64,000 nt of DNA, taken from the NCBI GenBank assembly GCA_018894105.1, contig CM032117.1:36188501-36252500 (forward strand), given 5' to 3'. This stretch comes from Jacaranda mimosifolia (lineage: Eukaryota > Streptophyta > Magnoliopsida > Lamiales > Bignoniaceae). Below the pieces are notes generated by a model that saw only the letters and a program-made list of their open reading frames with translations, was not told the DNA's origin and searched no databases. The position numbers were made by a program, and so were the translations under genes. Shown here in pieces: positions 22,361 to 34,489 of the stretch. Position 1 is the stretch's first letter. Every line of letters starts with the position of its first letter.

Positions 22361-24551
22361 TGAAGGCACATGTAGCACAAGGATCCAATAATTAACACTT
22401 TAAAAACTGAAATAAACTAGGTTGCACAGTTAGCAAGGATCTAGACATGCTGATGATTCAAATTTAGATGGAAAATTTACATTGATTCCCAAAAATCCAA
22501 GGAAATGAGGAAGATGATTTCAACAACTTGAAACTGTGTCCCGGTGGCATAGCAGAGAATGAACAACTTTTGCTGTAACAAGACTCCTCCAAAAATTCTA
22601 AAATTTTTACAGCAAGTTCTCTACTATAAAAGATCCAACTCTAAAAGCTGAAGGAAACTCCTGAAAAAAAATTGACAATGTCACTGCCTTGACAGTAGAT
22701 CTCTAAAGGCTAGTAATCCTAATATCTTGCCTCTAACATTATGATCCACACACCAATGCTAAATCATTTTATCCTCAGTATTAGCCGTAGAATAGAAAGG
22801 AGAATTGTAGACATGGAAGCTTGATTTGGAGATGGGAGAAGAAGAGAAGTGAAGCTTCAACTTATGAGGCAACACTTGAAAAGGGAGGGAAAATGTGAAA
22901 GAATCTAATTCTTCACAATGTGTGCAAGTGTCCGCCTCTCTCTCCCTCTATATCTATATATAGAGTGAGAATGGTGTGATGCTCAGGTGGAATCACACCT
23001 TCCTCAAGGGTGACTGCCAACTAGCTTGCTTAATTAGCAAAATTTGAATTTGAACTTTGTGTGCATTTTAATTTCGTTCGGAATCTCGTTTCAAATTAAT
23101 TAAAATGCCACACCAAATGAACCTTTCATTTGAATTTTCCCACCAAAATAGATTCTTCTTATTAATTTATTTAAACACTTTAATTTAATTAATTAACCTT
23201 TGATTTAACTCTTATGTCAATTAGCTTAACTCTTTAAGTTAACTTGACCAATTAATGGTCTTATGACACCAAATTATTAACTCCTTAATTATTGATCTAA
23301 TTTAACTCCTTAAATTATTTGATTAATTTAACAATTAAATTAATCAAGCCAAGAAATGACCTTAATTTCGCCAACCTCCAAAATTGGTCCACTAGGAGTA
23401 ATTCTCTAGCACTTAGAAAAACTCCTCCATCAATAAGGAAATGCTATTGGCTTTTGTGTGTAACCCATTAGGTTCTACTATTCATTGGACATTGGCTCAT
23501 AACGTTTTGTGACTTTTGAATATCATATATTCATTTTGGTTTAAACTCTTTTAAACTAATCGACTCAATTCGATTAATCTCTATCAATTGAAGAGTACCC
23601 AGTCTCAATCGTCAATGTCCAACCTCAAGCCCATGGAACCCAACTAATTGGCTGAAATGAATACTTTTGGAGAACTATTCTAGCTCTATGCATACAATGC
23701 AAATACGGTCTTTTCATCTCCTATCTCCCGAAAGAGGCTTAAGGCAAGATATTTGCCGGCTCCCTAATAGCCTCGATTCTAAGTCTCTATTCAAATGTTC
23801 GATTTCTCTCTATGACCTCATCTTTGGAAAACTCATTTTAAAAATTTTCATACAACCTTGTGCAAGGATTTCTGGGAATCGATCATTATAGAATACATAG
23901 GAGATGCACTTGCCCTTCATAATGACGAACAGTTGGATTCCATCTTGGATCTCACAAACCTCCATGTCTAAGTAGCTCTTGCCCAACCCCCACCCTAACG
24001 GCCCACTACGTGGCCAAGGAAGAGCCAAAGCATGAGGACCTAAACATAAGGTTACCATGGATCCTTAGGTTAAAGGACTAATTATACGCACTAGCGTAAA
24101 CTGGAGAACTTCCCATTACCGACTTGCCACCTCAACTATCTAGTGGATTTTCTGAGTGGGCCTTTAATGCCTTATTCCCTAACAACCACCCACTGACCTG
24201 CACCTATATCTCATATGGCATTGCTCATAAAATGGAGCAATATTCAATTCTGTGGATTTATACATAGTTAGCGCAAGTTTATTCGGATCTTACATGCCCT
24301 GTCTCATAAGATCCTACGACTTGAAAGATTTAAGATCATGACCGTGTAAGACTTATTTCATGATCACCACCCTGTGCATGACCAAGTCCCATAGTCATGT
24401 GTGATCTAAGGGCTTCAACCAAATGCTAGTGAAGTAGAAAAAAACATAAGATGAAGATAGCCTTAATTGAATATCATTCAATGAAGATTGTATCACAAAT
24501 AAAATAGTTTACAATGCCAATCTAATTGGCTTGCAGGGCACTATTCCAACA
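22361..24551 (-). repeat. Element C 3' LTR
   Basis: 2,191 bp, TG...CA, colinear with 30343-32568. TATA palindrome near 22947-22968, second hairpin downstream, hairpin array about 23095-23345. Followed by a PPT. Confidence 0.9.
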
Positions 24552-26000
24552 ATCTCCCACTTGTCCTAAAGCTAATTCCCCATAGTATTAAGACCTTCTC
24601 AAGATGTCCTTCAAAAATCTTTTACGATAGGGGTTTAGTTAGTGGATTTGCTATATTCTCTTTGGAGGTAACTTTCTACTTAGATGCCATCTCTATCAAA
24701 GATCGCATGGATCAAATGATATCACCTCAAAATGTGCTTGGATCACTGATGAGATTTTGGCTCTTTAGCTTGCGCTACCGCTCCGTTGTTGTCACAGAAG
24801 ACAACGATTGGCTCAGTAATGCTAGGCACTATATTCTCTTGGATGAAGTTTTTCATCCAAACACCTTCTTTTGTGGCTTCTGAAGCTGCAATGTTCTCCG
24901 CCTCAGTGGTTGAATCGGTTGTAGTGTCTTGTTTGGAACTCTTCCAACTCACCGCGCTGCCATTGAGGCAAAATATAAATCCAAAAGTGGATTTTAGGTC
25001 ATCTAAATTGGATTGGAAACTAGAATCCAAAAAGCCCTCGAGTTTCAATTCTCCATTGCCGTAGACCAAAATAAATCCTTAGTCTTTCTCAAGTATTTGA
25101 GGATTATTTTTGTGTCCATCCCGTGACTTTCACCAGGATTGGATTGGAAATAGCTAATAACACTTATGTGCCACATCCGGTCTTGTATATCGAATGATAT
25201 ACATTATGCTCCCTATTGTGGAGGCATAAGGTATATGGGACATTCTCTGCCTCTCATTATCAGTCTTAGGGGCCATAGACTTGGAGAGACGAATGCCATG
25301 TCCCATAGGGAGAAATCCCCTCTCAGATTCTTCCATACTAAACCTCTTTAGCATCTTGTCAATGTATGGGATCTAGGAAAGCCCCAACATCCTTCTCGAT
25401 CTATCTCTATAGATACGTATTCCTAATATGTAGGATGCTTTTCCCAAATCCTTAATAGAAAATTAAATAGATAACCATAATTTAGTACACTATAACATAT
25501 CAACCTCATTCCCAATGAAAAGGATATCATCAACATAAAGCATAATAAACTTACACCACTCTCACTGGCCTTTTTGTACATACAAGGTTCATACACATTT
25601 TTGACAAAGCCAAAGAATTTGACTGTCATGTCACGCCTATTTGAGTTCATAAATGGATCTCTAGAGTTTGCAAACCTTTTGCTCACTCCTTTCGGAAGTA
25701 AAACCTTGTGGTTGCTCTATATATATTTCTTCTTCAATGTTTCCATTGAGGAAAGTGATTTTTACATCTATTTTTCATACATCATAGTCATAATATATAG
25801 CTATGGTAAGTAAAATCCGAACAGACTTAAGCATTGCAACTGGAGAAAAGGTTTCCTCGAAATTAATACAAGGTCTTTGAGTGTAACCTTTTTCCACTAG
25901 TCGTGCCTTAAAGGCCATTACCTCTCCATCAACTCCAAGATTTCATTTATAGATCCATTTACAACCAACGGAAACTATTCTCTCTAGTTGATCTACCAAA
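24552..26000 (-). pseudogene. RT/RNase H of element C, disrupted
   Basis: RNase H signatures are in 24743-25069 (FLDSSFQSNLDDLKS, SWKSSKQDTTTDSTTEAE, VFCDNNGAVAQAKEPKSHQ), which includes Asp and Glu catalytic positions. The RT fingers/palm follow at 25154-25690. The YVDD codons are intact at 25526-25537. Stops and small indels split the frame. Confidence 0.83.
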
Positions 26001-27110
26001 GTCCATACTTTGTTTGAGTACGAGTCCATTTCAGATTTCATGGCGTCAAGCCAATGTCCCGAGTATATGTCCGACATAGCTTCCTCATAGGTCTTCGGAT
26101 CACTATCCGATTGGCCCATCTCATGAAGGAATTTGAACCTTTCGGGTTGCTTCTTGATTCGGTTCCAACCTTCTTAGAGGTTGTGTGTGAGGCTCTTGAT
26201 GCTCATTTGTTTTTACTGCTTAAGGGATTTTATGATCTTGTTGAACTTTATCAAGTTCAATGATAACGCCATTTCTATCTAATAGAAATTACTTTTCTTA
26301 AAAGGTGGTATTCCTCTAAAAAAAACACCTTTTGTTTCAAGGGATAATAAAAATAATAACCCAAGGACTCTCTTGGGTAACCTATAAACTTTCACAAGGT
26401 GGATCAATTATCTACTATCCAACTTATCTCCCACTAATTGCTTAACGTAAGCGAGAGACCCCCAAACCCTTAAATAATGGTAAGATGGTTCTTTGCCATA
26501 CCATATCTCATGTAGTATTTTTGGCACCGACTGTGAAGGTACTACATTCAGTAGCTTCACCACCATTTCTAAGGCATATCCCTAAAATGATATAGGCATA
26601 TTAGAAAAGCTTATCATGAAACGAACTATGTCTAACAAGGACTGGTTTCTTCTCTCGGTTACTCCATTATGTTGGGGTGTGCCCAATGGAGTCTATTATG
26701 AGATAATCTCATTCTCCTTTAGATAATTTAAGAATTCAGTACTTAAGTATTCTCCCGTTCGATCTGATCAGCTAGCTTGAATACTATGCCCTTTTTGCTT
26801 TTCTACTTCATTCTTATACTTTTCGAACTTTTCAAAAGCTTCAGACTTTTACTTTATAAGATACACATGTCCGAACCAACAATAATCATCGGTGAAGGTG
26901 AAGAAGTAGGAATAGCCTCCTCTTGCACCAACTCTTAGTGGGCCACAAACATCCATATGGATCAAATCTGAAGGACTTGTGGTTTGTTCCGTTTGTCTTA
27001 CAAAGGGAGCCTTGGTTATTTTTTCCTTCAAACAAGATTCACAAGTAGAAAGGTTTTCAATGCCACTAACATTTAGTGCTTTGAGAGCTTCTAACTTGTT
27101 TATCCTTTTT
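26001..27110 (-). pseudogene. Integrase and linker of element C, disrupted
   Basis: The linker to RT is at about 26001-26300. The integrase core includes the intact catalytic Glu (codon 26654-26656, NGV-T-E-R-R context). The segment 26849-27031 contains KAPFVRQTEQTTSPSDLIHMDVCGPL (shown only as a landmark) with the first catalytic Asp, and FTDDYCWFG. The zinc-finger region is partly decayed. Confidence 0.8.
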
Positions 27111-27620
27111 TTTGAGATTGTCTAAGTCTTACTTGCCAAAGAATAGCATTCTCTTGGTTATATAACTTTCTTTTACTTGATTCCATGTGCATTAATGATG
27201 GTTGAGCATCAAGTATGTATAATTCATTATTTAATGTACCTTGTGCAATTGAAGAATCGTTCTGTAAAGCTTTCGACACCCCATTCGATATAGAAAAATC
27301 ATATCCTTCATTATCAAGAATGGGAATTGAAACAGTGTTCTTAACAAGTTGGGGTACATAATAACAAGTATCTAACACAATTCAAGCATTCCCAAAGTAT
27401 AATTTGACAATGCTTTGGATTGTGGCAGCAACTCTTGCTATATTTCCTAAGCAGAGGATCATATCCCCTTCATTAAGATTCTTTTTTCTTTCCATTCACT
27501 ATAACGAATTACAAAGGTGAGAACCACATACAGTATTAAATACCTATGAGGAAAAATTAGTAGTCAAGTGCACTTCAATAAAGTACATACCCTTCCCAAG
27601 GGTGCCAAGGTATTCCTTAT
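27111..27620 (-). pseudogene. Protease/pre-integrase region of element C
   Basis: 27100-27378 reads LDTCYYVPQLVKNTVSIPILDNEG and GTLNNELYILDAQPSLMHM, which in this family lie between the protease and the integrase zinc finger. The protease active-site part near 27480-27560 is frameshifted. Confidence 0.75.
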
Positions 27621-28379
27621 AGTTTCTTTTCCAATGGCCCTTTTCGCTACAGTAAAAATAAGTAGCATCGATTTTGTCACATTTCTTCTTTTTTACTCTC
27701 CCCAACCTTTCAAGGGTAGCTTTCCTATCGAGATGGAATTCTTCCTCCTCTTACCTAATTTTCTAGGCCCCTAGGGCCTTTCAACTTGGAGGCAGATGCA
27801 AGCATAAGAGGCTTTTCCTTTTTCATCGTTGCCTCGATGGTTATCAATATGTTCACTAATTCGTTAATCGTCACCTCTTGCTTGGACATATTAAAATTCA
27901 TAACAAATTGGTCGAATAAGGGGGCTAATGACTGTAGGATCAAATCCTTGTAGAGATCATTGTACATAACTACATCAAGTTGACCAAGCTTTTTGATGAG
28001 TCCTATCATCATGAGCCCGTGGTCATAGATACTTGAACCCTCTACCAAGCGAACTTTTTTTGTCTGGTTTGAACACTATACAACCCTTGTAGGTCTATAT
28101 AGATCTCACTTGCACGTCTCATATGCTCATGAGTCTTTTGGAGCTCATTGGTCATGGATGCCATCATGAGGCATCTTGCTTGTAGATCACCATTTGTAAA
28201 CTTATTGAATACTTCATATGCCTCATCGTAGGGTCATCACCCAAGGTATCCAGCGGACTTTCATCAAGGACATAGGTCATCTTTTTAGAGTCAAGAATAA
28301 CTTTAAGGTTCTTCAACCAATCATAGAGCCCGGTGAGCTTATTAGTTTCCAAAATAGATTGGAGTAGATTCTTAAGCAT
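27621..28379 (-). pseudogene. gag: gag of element C, disrupted
   Basis: Starts at the minus-strand ATG at 28377-28379 (MLKNLLQSILETNKLTG). After a frameshift, the central part (27755-28048) continues with VEGSSIYDHGLMMIGLIKKLG and DQFVMNFNMSKQEVTINELV. The zinc knuckle near 27625-27670 has lost its first Cys (Tyr instead). Capsid/nucleocapsid role by family. Confidence 0.82.
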
Positions 28380-30328
28380 TTTCTTTTGAAGATTTTGAAA
28401 AATCTACAAGAGGCAAAAAAAGAGTATAAAGATATGATTGAATATTTGATATTAAAGAAAAAATATTCATGGTCTTTCAAGCATGTTTTTCTCCCATTAT
28501 TTTATCAAATCCTTCACCCTTAGAAGAATTCAGAAAATCTCATTTTCGAGTGAGAATCAAGATCCAAAAGACTTGTAAGTGGATCCATGACTCATGCGAC
28601 ATCCACAAACAATCGAAGCATAAGCAACTTTTGCTAATTGCATCTCATGCAACTCTTGATGTATTTTGCCTCATTTGTCATGTAGACCCACGACTAATGC
28701 GACATCTACACTACTAGATGTTTAAGTCGAACCTACCAATCAAACTTTGATTCGAGATCACACCACGTTATCCCACAACTCGTGTGCCAATGCATGGGAA
28801 GCCTCAAATCAAAGGTGCATCATACACTAAGTATATGGTCACAACTTTCCACCATAAGTGTGACCCATGACTCGTGAGATATTATACAAATGATGGTAGC
28901 GTAGTTATGCCACATACTATTGGTAAAAGGCATGGATTAATTAAAACTCCTTTAAATTTGTACCCATTTTGACTTAATATTTGAAACACTTAGACATTCT
29001 AAGTGGAGGGTTTTTCTTGCTTGCAAAGATCTCATCATTTTATCTTTTTATTTAGGTTTTCTGTATCCTAATCATGCATCTCATACATCAATAGGATATG
29101 AAAAGTGTAAATAAGTAAATGCACCTAGCATGCTCCTTAGGTGGGATGACCATGAGCCATAACCAAGTCGTGGACTTAGAGCCATAGGTGCACCACCTAG
29201 TTGATTTTAAGTGGGTTGATTAAATCTAGCTATTACATGAGTGTATCCCATACATTCATAGGTCTTCATATCTCCAATGATCTTTCTTGCTCCTTACAAC
29301 ATTTACAAGAGAAAGAAATCCTCACTCCTAGTGATTCTACTCTCATAACATTTACAAGATAGAAATTAAGAGGCATGCAAGTCCCAATTTAATACAATGC
29401 TTTTCAACAACTTGAAACAAATAAATCAATATTAAAACCTCATGATCATCCACATTCATTCATCATCCATTCAATAATTAAATGAACAATAAATAAATCT
29501 AAAATTAATAATTAATTCCAATAATTAAATGCTTATCTCATAAACAATTAATTGGCCAAGCAAGAGCAAGCATAACAATTATGCATCGACTTGAAGATTA
29601 ACTTCAACAAGTTTTCAAAAGCAATCAAAAATGTCAAACATAATTTTGAAAACTTGCACAGCACTTGTGCATTTATTATGTGTGGTTCGAAAAACTTTTG
29701 GTCACTTAAAGGAGCCAAAAGATCAACCAAACTCATGCTAAAAGAAAACTGGGCCACTGGGCATACTGCCGCATGATGGGCGCACACCCAGCCAAGCAGG
29801 GTAGCTTGCCCTGTTTTCACTTCGGCACCGGGTTAAATGAATTTTAGTAGAAATTTTGTGTACCAAAAAATTTAGAACACTTTCTAAACATTAAAACACA
29901 CATTATAGATGAAATTCCAGATTCAAAACTCCTTTTAAAAATGTAATAATTCAAGTGCTCAATCATGCTTCTAAACATAAGTTAAAGTAAGAATCACATT
30001 CTTCAAAAATCTCCAACAAACCCCAATCAAACTGGATCGAAAAATGACCAAAACTCCTTAAGGCCAAATTATACATGCTCCATCAACATATAACATCAAC
30101 TAATTCCAAATTAACATCTCACATTAGCAACTATGAACTAAAACATGCTCATCATATGAATCAACACCTTAAAACACATATTAGCATAATTTCAATTCAT
30201 CAAGCATGGAGCCACAGACAACATCATCCAAACACTCAAATCCATAGGTTGGATAAAGTATTTAGTGGTTTTGACCAAGTCTTCACATGAATAAATCAAT
30301 CAAAAATCCAAATTATAGCATGAATTAG
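28380..30328 (-). other. Leader of element C
   Basis: Non-coding, about 1.95 kb. Has four leader repeats (near 28583, 28685, 28770 and 28863) and a GC-rich island at about 29745-29832. Chance short ORFs only. Confidence 0.72.
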
Positions 30329-30340
30329 GCTCCGATACCA
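30329..30340 (-). other. Primer-binding site of element C
   Basis: The minus strand reads tggtatcggagc, one base different from the tRNA-iMet complement, two bases inside the 5' LTR. Confidence 0.87.
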
Positions 30341-30342
30341 CT

Positions 30343-32568
30343 TGAAGACACATGTAGCACTAGCTAGGATCCAATAATTAATACTTTAAAAACAAAAATA
30401 AACTAGGCTACACATGTCATCAAGGATCTAAATATGCTAATGATTAAGATTTAGATAGAGAATTTACCTTGATTTGCAAAAATCCAAGGAAATGAGGAAG
30501 ATGATTTCAACAACTTGAAACTGTCTCCCAGCAGCACAACGGAGAGTCAACAACTTTTGCTTGATCTAATCTCTTCCAAAAATTCTAAAAATTTTACAGC
30601 ACGTTCTCAACTCCTTAATGAAGGTACTGTAAAAAAAGTCCAACTCAAAAAGCTGAAGGGAAGCTCCTGAAAAAAATCACCAATTCACTGCCCTGACAGT
30701 GGATTTCCAAAGGCTAGCAATATTATTGTCTTGCCTCTAACGTTATTATCCAAACACTAATGCTAAATCCTTTTCTCCACAATATCAACTACAGAATAAA
30801 AAGAAGAATTGTAGAGATAGAGGCTTGGTTTAGAGGTGGGAGAGGAAGAGAAATAAAGCTTCAACTCATGAGGCAACACTTGAAACACGAGGGAAAATGT
30901 GAAAGAATCTAATTCTTCACAATCAGTGCAAGTGTCGGCCCCTCTCTCCCTCTATATCCATATATAGAGTGAGGATGGTGTGATGCCATGGTGGCATCAC
31001 ACCTTCCTCAAGGTTGACCTCCAACTAGCTTGTGCAGTTGGCAAAATTTAAATTTGAATTTTGTGTGCATTTTAATTTTATTTGGAATCTCATTTCAAAT
31101 TAATTAAAATGCCACACTAAATGAACCTTTCATTTGAATTTTCCCTCCAAAATAGATTCTTCTCATTAATTAAATTTAACACTTTAATCTTAAGTTAATT
31201 AACTTAACTCTTTAAGCTAGTCATTGTTAACTTGACTCTTTAAGTTAACTTAGCCAATTGATGGTCATATGACACCAAATAATTAACTCCTTAATTATTG
31301 ATCTAATTTAACTCTTTAAATTATTTCATTAATTTAGTAATTAAATTAATCAAGCCAAGAAATGACCTCTATTTTGCTAACCTCCAAAATGGGTCCACTA
31401 GAAGTAATTTTCTAGCACTTAGAAAAATTCCTCCATCAATAAGGAAATGCTATTGGCTTTTGTGTGTGACCCAATTGGTTCTACCATTCATTGGACGTAG
31501 GCTTACAACTATTTGTGACTTTTGAATATCATATATTCATCTTAATTTAAACTCTTTTAAACTAATCGACTCAATTTAATTAATCTCCATTAATTGAAGA
31601 ATACCCAATCAACATGGTCGATGTCTCTCAAGTTCATAGTGCCCAACTAATTAGATGAAATGAATGCTTTTGGAGAACCATTCTAGCTCTATGCGTACCA
31701 TCCTTTTGTCTTCTATCTCCCGAAAGCTTTTGTCTTCTATCTCCCGAAAGGGGCCTAGGGTAATATATTTGTCATCTCTATAATAGCCTCAATTCTATGT
31801 CTTTATTGAAATGTTCGATTCCTCTCTATGACCTCATCTTTGAAAAATTCCTTTTCCAAGTTGTCATACTATCTTGCACAAGGATTTTTGGGAATCGATC
31901 ATTATAGAATACATAGGAGATGCACTCACCCTTCACAATGATGATGAGTCAAATTCTATCTTGGATCTCACAAACCTTTATGTGTAAATAGCTCATGCCC
32001 AACCTCCACCTTAACGACTCGCTACGTGGCTAAAGAAGAGTCAATGCATGAGGACCTGAACACAAGGTTACTATGGATTCTTAGGTCCAAAGACTAATTA
32101 TATGCACTAGAGCAAGCTGGAGAACTTGCCACTACCAACTTGCTATCATAGCTATCTAGTGGCTTCTCCAGGTGGGCCTTCAGTGCCTTGTTCCCTAACA
32201 AGCACCCACTGACATGCACATATATCTCATATTTCATTGCTCATAAAACGAACCAATATCCAACTACTTGGATTTATGCATCGTTGGTGCAAGTCTCTCC
32301 GAATCTTAGATGTCCTATCTCATAAAATCCTACGACTTAGATAATTTAAGATCATGATCATGTAAGACTTGTTTCATGATCACCACCTAGTGCATGACCA
32401 AGTCCTGTAGTCTTGTGTGATCTAAGGACTTCAACCAAATGCTAGTGAAGTAGAAAGAAGCATAAGATGAAGATGGCCATTAATTGAATATCATTCAATG
32501 AAGACTGTATCACAAGTTAAATAGTTTACAATACCAATCTAATTGGCTTGTGGGGTACTATTCCAACA
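30343..32568 (-). repeat. Element C 5' LTR
   Basis: 2,226 bp, TG...CA, colinear with 22361-24551. It includes a TATA palindrome near 30947-30969, hairpin GGTGTGATGCC/GGCATCACACC near 30977-31003, and a GTCATATGAC palindrome at 31264-31273. A local tandem duplication of about 25 bp (cttttgtcttctatctcccgaaag) lies near 31704-31750. Confidence 0.9.
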
Positions 32569-34476
32569 GATTGTAGATCCACCTTGTGCAAGTTTGTGGG
32601 ATACCCAAGAAAGTCTTTAGGTTATTACTTTTATGATCCCTCAAAACAAAAGGTGTTTGCTCGAGGAACGCCAACTTTTTGAAAAAAGAATTTCTATTAG
32701 ATAGAAATGACGTTGTCGTTGAACTTGATGAAATTCAAGATGATCAACAAACCCCACAAGCGGTGGAAATGAATGAGCAAAAAGAGCCTCACACACAACC
32801 TCTAAGAAGGTCAGATCAAATTAATAAGCAACTCAAAAGGTTCAAATTTCTTCATGAGACAAGCCAATCAGATAGTGATCCAAAGACCTATGAGGAAGCT
32901 ATGTTGGACAAAGACTCGAGGCATTAGCTTGATGCTATGAAATCTAAAATGGACTATATATACTCTAGCAAAGTATGGGCTTTAGTAGATCCATGGAGGG
33001 AATTATTCACATTGGTTGCAAGTGGATCTATAAGTGAAAGCTAGGAGTCGATGGAGAAGTTATGACCATTAAGGCGCGATCAATGGCAAAAGGTTACACT
33101 CAAAGAACCCGCATCAATTTTGAGAAAACCTTTTCACCAGTCGCAATGGCTAAGTCTATTTAGATTTTACTTGCCATAGCCACATATTATGACTTTGAGA
33201 TATGGCAAACAGATGTGAAAATCGCTTTCAACAATGGCAACATTAAAGAAGAAATCTATATGGAGCAATCACATGGTTTTACATCCAATGGGAGTGAGTA
33301 AAAGGTTTGCAAACTCCAAAGATCCATTTATAGGCTCAAACAGGTATCTCGAAGTTGGAACATACATTCTGACAAGACAATCAAATTGTTTGGTGTTGTT
33401 AAAAATGTTTATATACCTTGTGTATATAAGAAGTCTAGTGGGAGTAGTGTACAATTTATCATGCTTTATGTCGATGACATTCTTCTAATTGGGAATGAGA
33501 TAGAAATGTTATAGTGTACTAAAGCATGGTTATCTACTCAATTCTCTATAAAGGATTTAGGAAAAACATCTTACATATTAGGAATACATATAGCTATATA
33601 TTAGTAATATGTACCTATAGAGAGAGATCGAGGAGGATACTAGAGTTTTTCCAAACCCCGTACATTGATAAGATACTAAAGAGGTTTAGTATGGAAGAAT
33701 ACAATAAGGGATTCCCCCCTTTGGGACATGGCATTCGTCTATTCAAGTATATGGCCCCTAAGACTGATGGCGAGAGACAAAGAATGTCCCACATACCTTA
33801 TGCGTCTGCTATAAGGATCATAATGTATGTCGTTCAATGTACGACATTAGATGTGGCACATGCTCTAAGTGTTACGAGTCGTTTCCAATGTAGTCTTGGT
33901 GAATGTCATTAGATGGCTGTTAAAATAATCCTTAAGTACTTGAGAAGGACTAAGGAGTTCTTTTTGGTGTACGACAATGGAGAATTGAAACTTGAGGGGT
34001 TTTTGGATTTTGGTTTCCAATCCGATGTAGATAACCTAAAATCTACTTCTAGATTTATATTTTACCTCAATGGTGGCACGGTGAGTTGGGAAAGCTCCAA
34101 ACAAGATACCACGGTGATTCTACCATCGAGATAGAATATATTGCGGCTTTGAAAGCTGCAAAGAAAGGTGTTTTGATGAAAAACTTCATCCAAAAGTTGG
34201 ATGTAGTACCTAGCATTGTTGAGTTAGTCGTTCTCTCACGTGACAACAACAAGGCAGTAGCGCAAGCTAAAGAGCCAAGATCTCATCAACAGTCCAATCA
34301 CATTTTGAGGTGATATCATTTTATCCGAGAGATCATTGATAGAGGCGACATCCGAGTAGAGAGAATTACCTTGAAAGAAAATATAGCAGATCTATTAACT
34401 AAACCCCTGCAGCAAAAGAACATTGAAGGACATCTTGAGAAAATGGGTCTTAAGACTATGGGAAATTGATTTTAAG
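32569..34476 (+). pseudogene. Linker, RT and RNase H of Copia-1, disrupted
   Basis: Copia-1 resumes after element C. The linker (32679-32927) shows QPLRRSDQINKQLKRFKFLHE. The RT first-Asp region (QTDVKIAFNNGN) is near 33205-33240. The YVDD codons at 33467-33478 are intact. Further on are YRERSRRILEF, IDKILKRFSMEE and, to 34313, the RNase H domain (SWESSKQDTT, then a C-terminal AKEPRSHQ block). Several frameshifts and stops. It ends in the copia terminal motif region before the PPT. Confidence 0.85.
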
Positions 34477-34489
34477 GCAAGTGGGAGAT
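34477..34489 (+). other. Polypurine tract of Copia-1
   Basis: ggcaagtgggaga sits directly before the 3' LTR and matches the PPTs of A, B and C. Primer for plus-strand synthesis. Confidence 0.8.

Larger units (their letters stand above)
22361..32568 (-). mobile_element. Element C: full-length copia retrotransposon inserted in Copia-1
   Basis: 10,208-bp minus-strand element with all parts: 3' LTR 22361-24551, pol and gag 24552-28379, leader, PBS 30329-30340, 5' LTR 30343-32568. Flanks gataa (22356-22360) and gattg (32569-32573) fit a diverged TSD of the host motif gatag. Copia-1 coding sequence continues directly on the other side. Coding frames are broken throughout. Confidence 0.9.
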
